From Geopsychrobacter electrodiphilus DSM 16401 (GTDB taxonomy: Bacteria > Desulfobacterota > Desulfuromonadia > Desulfuromonadales > Geopsychrobacteraceae): a stretch of DNA of 64,000 nucleotides. Below, one piece after another: positions 19,088 to 26,602 of the stretch (the stretch's first letter is position 1; the number at the start of each line of letters is the position of its first letter). The stretch covers positions 4,004,501 through 4,068,500 of the forward strand of contig NZ_ARWE01000001.1 of assembly GCF_000384395.1 (NCBI RefSeq). Direction: 5' to 3'. The notes under the pieces were generated by a model. That model did not search any database and was not told the DNA's origin. It worked only from the letters and a program-made list of their open reading frames with translations. The position numbers and the translations under genes are program-made.

Positions 19088-19735
19088 TCAAAAATTATGT
19101 TTTTCGACCAGAACTTCAAAGCGACCAGCCTCAGGTCGGTAAACCGAAAGCTCACCGCGCTCGATCACAAAATACCAACCATGTAAGTCTAACTCACCAG
19201 CCAAAAGTCGCTTTTTTAGCCAAGGAAAAGTTTGCAGGTTCGTCAACGAAGTCAGGATCGCTTCCTGTTCACAGACACAGCTTAAATCGTTAGATTCCCC
19301 TGCTGCAACCCGCGCCATGGCACGATCCCGCGCGTCTGAAGCGATATCGACCCAGCGTCCAACAAACTCGCCAACCATATTGCCATCGGCACCAAGGAGT
19401 AACCCTTCGATCCCGCCACAACCGGAATGACCGAGCACGATAATATCTTCAACCTTCAGAAAACAGACGGCATATTCAAGCGCCGCACTTACTCCGTGAT
19501 AGGCATTATCCAGTTCGTACGGCGGAACGAGATTGGCAATATTCCGCACGGTAAAGATATCTCCCGGGGAACAACCCATCAATAGCGCCGGATCAACGCG
19601 AGAATCCGAACAAGAAATAACCAGTGTTTTCGGACTCTGTCCCTTTGCCAGCTGAGCAGCCAGTAGTTCATTGTCTCCATAAAGTTGCTGCTGAAATAGT
19701 TTGAAGCCGTTGATAAAACGATGGATATTTCCCAT
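19088..19735 (-). CDS. Beta-class carbonic anhydrase
   Basis: The protein of about 215 residues carries the zinc ligands and Asp-Arg dyad of beta-carbonic anhydrases: CSDSRVDP (about residue 42), then GHSGCGGIEG (about 100-110). It interconverts CO2 and bicarbonate in the cytoplasm, supplying carboxylating enzymes. The start at ATG 19735 (MGNIHRF) is preferred over the GTG 24 nt upstream because an AGAGG sequence lies 7 nt before it. It is a single gene on the minus strand, upstream of the sensor kinase with a 314-nt gap. The family assignment is firm. Confidence 0.94.
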   Translation of the reverse strand: MGNIHRFINGFKLFQQQLYGDNELLAAQLAKGQSPKTLVISCSDSRVDPALLMGCSPGDIFTVRNIANLVPPYELDNAYHGVSAALEYAVCFLKVEDIIVLGHSGCGGIEGLLLGADGNMVGEFVGRWVDIASDARDRAMARVAAGESNDLSCVCEQEAILTSLTNLQTFPWLKKRLLAGELDLHGWYFVIERGELSVYRPEAGRFEVLVEKHNF

Positions 19736-19796
19736 GTAGTCGCCTCTTCGCTTCCCCACAGCTGTGACCTGGATACAGAATATAATTTAGCAAAAC

Positions 19797-19828
19797 GAAA
19801 AATGGCGCCCTGTCGGGCAACAGGGCGC
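19797..19828 (-). terminator. Intrinsic terminator on the minus strand
   Basis: The perfect 9-bp stem GCGCCCTGT / ACAGGGCGC has a 6-nt loop at 19805-19828. On the minus strand it is followed by CATTTTTCGTTTTG. It lies upstream of the carbonic anhydrase start and about 45 nt downstream of the small minus-strand frame ending at 19872. It must therefore end a transcript coming from 19.85-20.05 kb. Confidence 0.7.
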
Positions 19829-19871
19829 AAAAAGGAGAGACATAAATGAAGCGGTCACAGCGTCTGTTATT

Positions 19872-20018
19872 TTAGCCCTGCAAGCCGCATCCACGGCGCT
19901 CAATATACCCCGCAACAGTGTTTTGATCAAGAATATATTTACCATTGATAAATTTTTTTATCTCGAGTAAAAATCTGGTTCTCTCTGCGACAAATCTAAC
20001 AGAGCTACACCCCCGCAA
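19872..20018 (-). CDS. Possible small protein (about 48 codons) with its own terminator
   Basis: The frame ends ...ILDQNTVAGYIERRGCGLQG and is open from just after a stop at 20027. The only start in the upstream part is a TTG at 20018, without a good ribosome site, so the true start may be further in. The tail looks protein-like (KKFINGKYILDQNT). The transcript would end at the strong minus-strand hairpin 45 nt later, which has no other visible client. It could be a real small gene, the tail of a decayed gene, or the DNA of a small RNA. I do not recognise a family. The rest of the 317-nt gap up to aroC contains only likely promoter sequence. Confidence 0.3.
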   Translation of the reverse strand: MRGCSSVRFVAERTRFLLEIKKFINGKYILDQNTVAGYIERRGCGLQG

Positions 20019-20076
20019 ATAAATCTGTTATATTCTTCCTTCGATCGACACCCTAAACAAGGAGATTGAAAACAGA

Positions 20077-21162
20077 ATGTCGAGTAGCCTTGGTACCCTT
20101 TTACGTATTTCAACCTTCGGCGAATCCCATTGTGCGGGTGTCGGCGTAGTGATTGATGGCGTTCCGCCACGGATGGAACTAAAGTCGGCGGATATCCAGA
20201 TTCAACTGGATCGCCGCCGCCCCGGGCAAAGCAAGCTTTCAACCGACCGCGATGAAGCCGACCAGGTCGAGATCCTCTCCGGCGTCGAGAACGGGCTGAC
20301 CCTTGGCTCACCAATCGGGCTCCTGGTGCGCAACAAAGACCAGAGGCCTCAAGATTACAATTCCATGGTGCAAATTCCACGCCCCTCGCATGCGGATTTA
20401 ACTTACCGCCAAAAATATGGCATCCATGCCTCAAGCGGGGGCGGTCGTTCCAGTGCCCGGGAAACTATCGGCCGTGTTGCGGCCGGCGCGATCGCCGAAA
20501 AATTTCTGCGCGAACAGTACGGTATTGAAATTGTCGCCTGGGTCAGCTCCGTCGGCAGTATTGAGGCTGCTGCAGTCGATTTTTCGACTGTGACTCGCGC
20601 CCAGGTGGATGCCAACGATGTGCGTTGCCCTGATCAGAACGTGGCTGAACGGATGTCGGAGCAAATTCTGGCCACCCGCGCCGACAACGACTCGATCGGT
20701 GGCGTTCTCACCTGCGTCTGCCGCAACCTGCCGCCAGGCCTCGGTGAACCGGCTTTCGATCGTCTGGAAGCACGCCTGGCCCACGCAATGCTCTCGATTC
20801 CAGCAACCAAAGGCTTTGAAATTGGCTCCGGCTTTTCCGGCGCAGCAATGCGCGGATCAGCTCACAATGATCCCTACTGTTTTAAAAATGGGCGTCTCGG
20901 GACCCTCACCAATCACAGCGGAGGCGTTCAGGGGGGTATCTCCAACGGTGAAAATGTCTTTTTTCGAGTCGCATTCAAGCCGCCTGCAACTATCGGTCAA
21001 GCCCAGAAAACCGTCGATTATAAAGGACAGGATGCAATCCTCGAAGCCAAGGGACGTCATGATCCCTGTGTGGTGCCGCGCGCGGTACCAATTGTTGAAG
21101 CGATGGCCGCCTTGGTGATTGCCGACTTGGCATTAATCCAAAAAATGCGCCTACCTCTCTGA
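20077..21162 (+). CDS. aroC: Chorismate synthase
   Basis: Full-length AroC of 361 residues with the family signatures [17 protein letters not shown] (about residue 13), the [10 protein letters not shown] region and [22 protein letters not shown] (split here for description: [14 protein letters not shown], then [12 protein letters not shown]). The C-terminal part contains [14 protein letters not shown], the FMN/substrate region. It converts 5-enolpyruvylshikimate 3-phosphate to chorismate using reduced FMN, the last step of the shikimate pathway. AAGGAG lies 12 nt before the start, and a TATATT at about 20028 could be its -10. It is followed 35 nt later by a periplasmic thiol protein. Confidence 0.97.
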   Translation: MSSSLGTLLRISTFGESHCAGVGVVIDGVPPRMELKSADIQIQLDRRRPGQSKLSTDRDEADQVEILSGVENGLTLGSPIGLLVRNKDQRPQDYNSMVQIPRPSHADLTYRQKYGIHASSGGGRSSARETIGRVAAGAIAEKFLREQYGIEIVAWVSSVGSIEAAAVDFSTVTRAQVDANDVRCPDQNVAERMSEQILATRADNDSIGGVLTCVCRNLPPGLGEPAFDRLEARLAHAMLSIPATKGFEIGSGFSGAAMRGSAHNDPYCFKNGRLGTLTNHSGGVQGGISNGENVFFRVAFKPPATIGQAQKTVDYKGQDAILEAKGRHDPCVVPRAVPIVEAMAALVIADLALIQKMRLPL

Positions 21163-21197
21163 ATTTTAATATGATTAACAACAAAGTGGAGTTCTTT

Positions 21198-22052
21198 ATG
21201 CGTTTAGGTACCCTGATTCTTCTCGTTTTACTCAGTATAGCCACCCCCGCTTTTTCAGGAGTGATAAATCTGCGGGAGCTCAACACCATTCAGCTTGATG
21301 CCACACCAAAGCAGGTCACCAGCACCGTCGATGGTCGCCGCATGTATGTCCTCACTCAGGATAATAATCTTCTGGTTTACACCCTCGGAGGTGAACTTCA
21401 GGGCCAACTGAGCGTTGACCCGGCTATCGACCGGATTACGCCCCTCGGCCCACAGCACCTGCTGCTGCAGAAAACCGCCAAGAAGCAGGCGGTTATCGCA
21501 ATAGTCGAAGTCTCCCAGCCGATAGATATCAGTAATGCCCCGGTTCTCGGTGATGAGTCCGCTCCGGTCACACTGGCCGTCTTTGACGACTTTGAATGCC
21601 CCTACTGCGCCAAAACTGTTCCGCTTCTGAAACAGGTCGTTGAAAAGTACCAGGGTAAGGTCAAACTGGTGTTCAAAAACTTCCCGCTTACCATTCATCG
21701 TGATTCGCGTAATGCCGCGCTGACGGCTCTTGCCGCCAACAAACAGGGGAAATTCTGGAATGTTTATGATCTCTTCTATGCAAACTACAATAGTCTAAAC
21801 CCGCAAAAAATAGATGAACTGGCAGCCCAGACCGGACTGGATATGGAGCAATTAAAAAAAGACCGTCTCGATCCGCGGTTGAATGCGCAAATTGAGAGCG
21901 ATATCGCCGAAGGGACCAGAATTGGTGTGCGTGGTACGCCGACGGTCTTTGTCAATGGCCGACTGTTGCAAGAGCGGAGCATGGCCGGGTTCAGCCAATT
22001 AATCGATGAAGAGCTGAATCGGCTTTCTTCGCCTCAGAAATCAGGACAATAA
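21198..22052 (+). CDS. Periplasmic DsbA-family thiol oxidoreductase/disulfide isomerase
   Basis: The start at 21198 (MRLGTLILLVLLSIATPAFS) gives a proper signal peptide and has GTGGAG 6 nt upstream; the ATG 27 nt earlier does not. After an N-terminal region of about 80 residues that reads like beta-propeller strands (TSTVDGRRMYVLTQDNNLLVYT), a DsbA/thioredoxin fold begins near residue 110. It has the active site DFECPYCAK (CPYC) and the cis-proline motif VRGTPTVFVNG. It resembles the DSBA-like thioredoxin_4 family that handles cysteine pairs of exported proteins. In this organism c-type cytochrome and hydrogenase cysteines are plausible clients; that is inference. Confidence 0.87.
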   Translation: MRLGTLILLVLLSIATPAFSGVINLRELNTIQLDATPKQVTSTVDGRRMYVLTQDNNLLVYTLGGELQGQLSVDPAIDRITPLGPQHLLLQKTAKKQAVIAIVEVSQPIDISNAPVLGDESAPVTLAVFDDFECPYCAKTVPLLKQVVEKYQGKVKLVFKNFPLTIHRDSRNAALTALAANKQGKFWNVYDLFYANYNSLNPQKIDELAAQTGLDMEQLKKDRLDPRLNAQIESDIAEGTRIGVRGTPTVFVNGRLLQERSMAGFSQLIDEELNRLSSPQKSGQ

Positions 22053-22066
22053 GCTGGAGGTCCTTC

Positions 22067-22798
22067 TTGCAATTGACCTTTCTTGGCAGCGGCGATGCCT
22101 TCTCAAGTGGTGGGCGTTTACAAAGCGGGATCTATCTCTCTACAGGTAAAAAAGGGTTGCTCCTCGATTGTGGAGCAACCCTGCTGGCCGGACTGCATCG
22201 TTGCGGGCTCGCCACGGAGCAGATCGATGACATTGCCATCAGCCATCTGCACGGTGATCATTTTAGCGGTATCCCCTTTTTCTTCCTCGATGCCCTCTTC
22301 GTTCAACAACGCCGTAAACCCTTAAATATATTCGGCCCGACTGGACTTGAAGAACGTGTGGTCTCTACCTGCCATGCGCTCTACCCCGGTGCCCTCGATG
22401 GCCCTTTTCCGTTTACACTCAACTATCACATCCTGACCCCGCCAAAAACCACGGTCACAGAATTGTTCAAAGTTTCAACCTTCGCAGCCCGCCATGGACA
22501 GGCCCCCGCTCTCTCGATGCGGCTCGAATTCGGCACATGTACTATCGCCTACAGTGGCGATACCGAATGGCACCCGGACCTGATCAAGCTCGCCAGGGGG
22601 AGCGATCTTTTCATCTGCGAGTGCAGCAGCTACGACAATTCTGTCCCGGGTCATCTCAATTATAAAACCCTCGTCCAACACCTCACTGAGCTTGAATCCA
22701 ACCGGATTATTCTGACCCATACCGGCCCACAGATTGACGCCCAGCGTCACCAGATCGTCCTTGAAGTCGCGCAGGATGGCCTGCAAATTCGACTCTAG
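22067..22798 (+). CDS. Metallo-beta-lactamase-fold hydrolase (RNase Z-like)
   Basis: This 243-residue protein starts at TTG with CTGGAGG 6 nt upstream. Metal-binding motifs of the MBL superfamily are present: SHLHGDHFSG (about residue 62), YSGDTEWHPD (about 165) and ILTHTGP near the C-terminus. The overall shape (LTFLGSGDAFSSGGR at the N-terminus) is that of RNase Z and the related cyclic-nucleotide phosphodiesterases. It lacks a clear flexible arm needed for tRNA binding, so a tRNA-processing role should not be assumed. It sits 14 nt after the DsbA-like gene and is convergent with the permease pair. Confidence 0.85.
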   Translation: MQLTFLGSGDAFSSGGRLQSGIYLSTGKKGLLLDCGATLLAGLHRCGLATEQIDDIAISHLHGDHFSGIPFFFLDALFVQQRRKPLNIFGPTGLEERVVSTCHALYPGALDGPFPFTLNYHILTPPKTTVTELFKVSTFAARHGQAPALSMRLEFGTCTIAYSGDTEWHPDLIKLARGSDLFICECSSYDNSVPGHLNYKTLVQHLTELESNRIILTHTGPQIDAQRHQIVLEVAQDGLQIRL

Positions 22799-22804
22799 AG
22801 GCAC

Positions 22805-23326
22805 CTAATTTCTCTCATCCTCCGGCATCAATCGTTCCACCGCGAGACCCAGCGGAATCGCCAGCATCAACGTCAGCCCCCCGCGCACCAGCGCAAAGGG
22901 CAAACCCAGAAATTGGGCCTCAACCGGTAACATCTGCGGCTTCAGCCCATAGGCCGCCAGCACAATGGCAACCACGGCCCAGCGCGCCCCCAGACGACGT
23001 AAACTCATCAACAATGGAAATATCACAAAAGAGGGGCCGATCAGAATCGCTCCGCACCCGACCCCCAGCAACAACCCCTTGAAGCCCCCCTCCCGTCCGA
23101 GTACGCGCCCAATCATTTCCCGTCCGATCCAGGTCTGAAGTAATCCAGCCATCGCGAAAACGGCAATGATCAAAATCGTGACTGACAGGAACAGGTGATA
23201 TCCGGCCTGAAATGCGGCCAGGGTTTTCTGAGGTGAAACCAGCCAGGTCCCGAGATATAACGCGCCCACGAACAGGAGCATGCGCTGGCGGAGCAGACCC
23301 ATAAAAAACTTGGTCAAGGCTGTCAC
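22805..23326 (-). CDS. Permease half-protein B (ArsP/DUF318-like)
   Basis: This 173-residue membrane protein has about five hydrophobic segments, and a central GVGCGAILIGPSFVIFPLLM stretch that mirrors GGLLGAVSIGPPLASYPIAG in its upstream partner. The two genes overlap by 4 nt (ATGA), so they are co-translated and probably assemble together. Predicted permeases of the DUF318/ArsP group normally contain two such halves in one chain; here they are separate. The substrate is unknown. The gene is convergent with the MBL-fold hydrolase, 6 nt between stops. Confidence 0.75.
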   Translation of the reverse strand: MTALTKFFMGLLRQRMLLFVGALYLGTWLVSPQKTLAAFQAGYHLFLSVTILIIAVFAMAGLLQTWIGREMIGRVLGREGGFKGLLLGVGCGAILIGPSFVIFPLLMSLRRLGARWAVVAIVLAAYGLKPQMLPVEAQFLGLPFALVRGGLTLMLAIPLGLAVERLMPEDERN

Positions 23327-23811
23327 AATAATCCTCCAAGGAAGAGTCCGGATATGAGTGCGGCGACCAGGGTCAAACTGTTCCGCACCAGGGCGAAGCG
23401 CCAGGTGAATATTCTGGCTTCAAAGGGGAGGGTTACCACACCGACGGAAATCCACGACATGATGAAGGCCGCCACCGCAGGCGGCCAGGCACCATGACTT
23501 AGCAAGGACCCTGCGATGGGATAGGATGCCAATGGCGGGCCGATTGAAACCGCCCCGAGCAACCCGCCGACAAGTAAGGAGAGCGCGGGGTTTCCAGTTC
23601 CCATCACGGATTCAATCATCTCAGCTGGAAGAAATTCCTGAAACAGCCCGACCAGGGCAAAAATGGCAAACAGCATGGGGAGCAAGTTCAATAAAGATGT
23701 CGCACCAGCCTTAATTGAATCACGAGCCTTATCTGGATCACGCCCAAAGGCCCAAATGTAGGCGCAGGTGACCAAAAGCAGATAGATCAGACCGATAGTT
23801 TTTATTCCCAT
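23323..23811 (-). CDS. Permease half-protein A (ArsP/DUF318-like)
   Basis: This 162-residue membrane protein is the upstream member of the pair. It has an N-terminal TM (MGIKTIGLIYLLLVTCAYIW), then NLLPMLFAIFALVGLFQEFL, the glycine/proline-rich GGLLGAVSIGPPLASYPIAG and two further TM segments. The repeated G-x-x-x-IGP-S/P-x-x-x-P motif in both halves suggests an inverted-repeat transporter built from two chains. It is divergent from the rubrerythrin gene. The family is predicted permease; no metal or anion substrate can be assigned from sequence. Confidence 0.75.
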   Translation of the reverse strand: MGIKTIGLIYLLLVTCAYIWAFGRDPDKARDSIKAGATSLLNLLPMLFAIFALVGLFQEFLPAEMIESVMGTGNPALSLLVGGLLGAVSIGPPLASYPIAGSLLSHGAWPPAVAAFIMSWISVGVVTLPFEARIFTWRFALVRNSLTLVAALISGLFLGGLL

Positions 23812-23870
23812 AATTTTCTTCTCTCACGCAAGCGGGGCCAACGGCATTTCAGTATAAAAGAAAACCGGTG

Positions 23871-23898
23871 TTGACAGCAGAAACTATTCAGGTATAAT
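23871..23898 (+). promoter_or_regulatory. Strong sigma-70 promoter of the rubrerythrin gene
   Basis: TTGACA (23871-23876) and TATAAT (23893-23898) are both consensus, with a 16-nt spacer. An AT-rich imperfect dyad TTAGTAATATTTTAA just downstream (about 23910-23924) could be a Fur/PerR-type operator; this is a weak suggestion. Confidence 0.8.
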
Positions 23899-23956
23899 CC
23901 GGACCGATTTAGTAATATTTTAATCCTATTCCCCCTCATTCAAGGAGATTTCCCCG

Positions 23957-24505
23957 ATGAAAAAGTTTGTCTGCACAATCTGCGGTTATGTTCACGAAGG
24001 CGACACTGCTCCGGACTGTTGCCCGCAGTGTAATGCACCCGCAGAAAAATTTGCCCTGGTCGATCCAAACGCCACCCTGACCTGGGCCGACGAGCACCGT
24101 ATCGGCGTTGCTCAAGGGGTTGATGCTGAAATTCTCGAGGGTCTGCGTGCCAACTTTACCGGTGAGTGCACCGAGGTCGGTATGTATCTGGCGATGAGCC
24201 GTCAAGCCGATCGTGAAGGCTATCCCGAGATTGCCGAAGCCTACAAGCGGATTGCATTCGAAGAAGCTGAACATGCCTCCCGCTTTGCAGAACTGCTCGG
24301 CGAGTGCGTTGTTGCTGACACCAAGACCAACCTTCAGGCACGGGTTGAAGCAGAGCACGGCGCCTGTGCGGGCAAGAAAAAACTGGCCACTCGCGCCAAA
24401 GAACTCAACCTTGATGCGATCCATGATACCGTTCACGAAATGTGCAAAGATGAAGCCCGTCACGGCTCTGCTTTTGCCGGTCTGCTGAAACGTTACTTCG
24501 CCTGA
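23957..24505 (+). CDS. Reverse rubrerythrin (rubredoxin domain first)
   Basis: This 182-residue protein has a rubredoxin-like FeS4 domain at the N-terminus ([14 protein letters not shown], then [12 protein letters not shown], residues 5-35). The ferritin-like diiron four-helix domain follows, with the ExxH-type ligands in [30 protein letters not shown] and [15 protein letters not shown]. Classic rubrerythrins have the opposite domain order. Reverse rubrerythrins reduce H2O2 and protect anaerobes against oxygen. It is a monocistronic gene between a near-consensus promoter and a strong terminator, suggesting high expression. Confidence 0.94.
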   Translation: MKKFVCTICGYVHEGDTAPDCCPQCNAPAEKFALVDPNATLTWADEHRIGVAQGVDAEILEGLRANFTGECTEVGMYLAMSRQADREGYPEIAEAYKRIAFEEAEHASRFAELLGECVVADTKTNLQARVEAEHGACAGKKKLATRAKELNLDAIHDTVHEMCKDEARHGSAFAGLLKRYFA

Positions 24506-24524
24506 GTCATTTAAATATCCGTCT

Positions 24525-24562
24525 AAAAAGGGTGGTGAGTTATCAACTCACCACCCTTTTTT
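24525..24562 (+). terminator. Rho-independent terminator of rubrerythrin
   Basis: A perfect long stem AAAGGGTGGTGAGTT / AACTCACCACCCTTT with a 3-nt loop ends in TTTTTTAT. It lies 20 nt after the stop codon. Confidence 0.95.
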
Positions 24563-24642
24563 ATAGGGTCAAACAATAATCGACGTAGACATTTTAGCCG
24601 CTTCGCCAGTATTCTGCCGGACTGCCTGAATGGATATGCCTT

Positions 24643-25524
24643 ATGCCAACTAATCCTCATCTGCGTGGCCTGCTGATTACGGTCGCAGCGGTTCTGATTC
24701 TGAGTCCTGACGCCCTGCTGGTCAAGCTAATGCAGACCGATGCCTGGACCATGCTTTTTTGGCGAAGCTTGATCTCTAGCGCAAGCCTCCTGGTTGGACT
24801 CACGGTTATTTATCGACGCAAAATTTTTTGGATTTTCAGGAAATCTGGACGCTTGGGCCTGACTTCCGGCATCATCACTGCCTGGGGTTCGCTTCTGTTT
24901 ATCGGGGCGCTCTACCACACCACCGCGGCAAATACCCTGGTGATTCTGGCCGCAACTCCTCTCTTTGCAGCCTTGATTGGACGCCTGAGCGGTCAGGACC
25001 GGATCTCACGGTTAACATTATTGACTGCTTGCTCTGTTTTTGGCGGAATCGCCCTGCTTTTTATTGAAAGTTTTTCAGCTGACAATCTGCTAGGGAACCT
25101 GATGGCCCTGGGTGCATCGAGCCTTTGGGGCGGGAATCTGGTGGTCCTTCGCCAGGCCCGGGAACGCAACATGATTCCCGCGGTTGCTCTGGGTGCAATT
25201 TTGGCGGTGCCGTTAAGCCTGCTGTTCGGAGCTGCCCCGCTCAGCATTGGAGCACATGATCTTCTGCTCCTCAGCCTGCAGGGGACGCTGGTACTGCCGA
25301 TCTCATTCGCGTTGATCACCAGCGGAGCACGAGATCTGCCGGCGGCGGAGGTCAGCCTGATTCTGTTGCTGGAAACCCTGCTCGGACCTCTCTGGGTCTG
25401 GCTGGTAGTCGGCGAGGCGCCTGGGTCACTGACTCTCGGAGCAGGAATTTTTGTCCTCTGCGCCCTTGCCCTGCATTCCCTGATCTCACTCCGCCTCAGA
25501 CAAAGCCACCTGATCCTTGATTAA
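24643..25524 (+). CDS. DMT-superfamily transporter (EamA family)
   Basis: This 293-residue protein has ten hydrophobic segments arranged as two EamA repeats. Examples are LRGLLITVAAVLILSPDALL at the start, ALYHTTAANTLVILAATPLF at the end of the first repeat and LLLETLLGPLWVWLVVGEAP in the second. EamA proteins export metabolites or small organic compounds; the substrate is unknown. The stop overlaps the stop of the convergent GlxA-type regulator gene by 4 nt. The start has no strong Shine-Dalgarno; an in-frame ATG at 24631 is an alternative. Confidence 0.88.
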   Translation: MPTNPHLRGLLITVAAVLILSPDALLVKLMQTDAWTMLFWRSLISSASLLVGLTVIYRRKIFWIFRKSGRLGLTSGIITAWGSLLFIGALYHTTAANTLVILAATPLFAALIGRLSGQDRISRLTLLTACSVFGGIALLFIESFSADNLLGNLMALGASSLWGGNLVVLRQARERNMIPAVALGAILAVPLSLLFGAAPLSIGAHDLLLLSLQGTLVLPISFALITSGARDLPAAEVSLILLLETLLGPLWVWLVVGEAPGSLTLGAGIFVLCALALHSLISLRLRQSHLILD

Positions 25525-26504
25525 CCTCCTCGCAACTCCACAAAACGACGACGATAAACCGTCGGTGAAACTCCAACAATCTGTTTGAAGAGGCGACGGA
25601 AGGAACTGGCGTCTTCATAACCAACGGCACCAGTAATCAATTCAATGCGGGTTTCACCCCGTTCCAATAAACGCTTTGCTGCTTCAACCCGCAAGCGTTG
25701 CAGATATTCCAACGGTGAATCACCAGTCGCCTTCTTGAATCGCCGCAAAAAGGTGCGCTCAACCATTTGCGCCATTCCGGCCATCTCGACCACACTGGTC
25801 CGGTCTGTAAGATGTTGTTCAAGGTGGCGTTGCACCAGAGCAATCGACTCATCACCATGATTTTTGTGTCGGCGAAAGCGGATATAGGGTGCCTGCTGAC
25901 GTCGCACTCGATCGATCAGCATCATCCGCGCGCAGCTATCTGCCAGGTCGGTCGAACCGTATTTTTCCAACAGGTAAATCGCCAAGTCCTGATGAGCGCT
26001 CGTCCCGCCGGCGCAGATGTAATCCCCTCCATCAATCAGAATTTGATCCGCCTGCAACTTCACTTTGGGATAGGTCTGGCGAAACCGCTCCGCCAATTGC
26101 CAGTGCGTGGTCGCTTCGCGTCCATTTAAAATTCCGGCCTCCGCAGACAGAAATGCTCCAGCGCAGATACTCGCGATAACGACCCCCCGCGCATGTTGAT
26201 CTTTAAGCCAGGCAATTGCTTGTTTCTCCTGTCGCAACGCCTCGATGTTCCCTAGCACTGAAGGCAGAATTATCAGGTCGGGTTGCCGACACGCGTGGAT
26301 TGAACAATGAGGAACCAGAGGGTCCTGGCTGAAGCAGACGACCGGACCCCCATCTACAGTCAGGACTTCCCAGCGACAAAAAGGTGAGGGATCTGTCTTA
26401 TTTCGCTTCTTTTTTTCCCAATTCGCCACCGTAAACAGATCCAGCGGGCCGGCAATGCTGGATTGCAGGCAATTATCAAAGGCCAGTATGGCGACGTTGA
26501 GCAT
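25521..26504 (-). CDS. GlxA-family transcriptional regulator (DJ-1/PfpI domain + AraC HTH)
   Basis: The start at ATG 26504 (MLNVAILAFDNCL) is preceded by AGGAGG; the longer frame is not supported. Residues of about 1-190 form a DJ-1/PfpI-like amidotransferase fold with the nucleophile-elbow ASICAGAFLSAEAG. The C-terminal 100 residues are an AraC-type double helix-turn-helix (FLRRFKKATGDSPLEYLQRL; YEDASSFRRLFKQIVGVSPT). Such regulators control catabolic or stress genes, often divergent transporters. Here the convergent EamA transporter is a neighbour but not obviously a target. The ligand is unknown. Confidence 0.9.
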   Translation of the reverse strand: MLNVAILAFDNCLQSSIAGPLDLFTVANWEKKKRNKTDPSPFCRWEVLTVDGGPVVCFSQDPLVPHCSIHACRQPDLIILPSVLGNIEALRQEKQAIAWLKDQHARGVVIASICAGAFLSAEAGILNGREATTHWQLAERFRQTYPKVKLQADQILIDGGDYICAGGTSAHQDLAIYLLEKYGSTDLADSCARMMLIDRVRRQQAPYIRFRRHKNHGDESIALVQRHLEQHLTDRTSVVEMAGMAQMVERTFLRRFKKATGDSPLEYLQRLRVEAAKRLLERGETRIELITGAVGYEDASSFRRLFKQIVGVSPTVYRRRFVELRGG

Positions 26505-26602
26505 GGTTGTCCCTCCTGTCTTAAATGTCTTTTCGGACAGGATACGCGATTTCAAGGAGATTGTCAGTTTGAGTTTGTTAAACGGCAGGAACCCGAAACT
26601 GT

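Noticed and set aside
19958-20434. 158-codon minus-strand frame overlapping the aroC start
   Set aside because: It is antisense to aroC for most of its length and Arg/Gly/Pro-rich. The small frame ending at 19872 is in a different frame and is considered separately.
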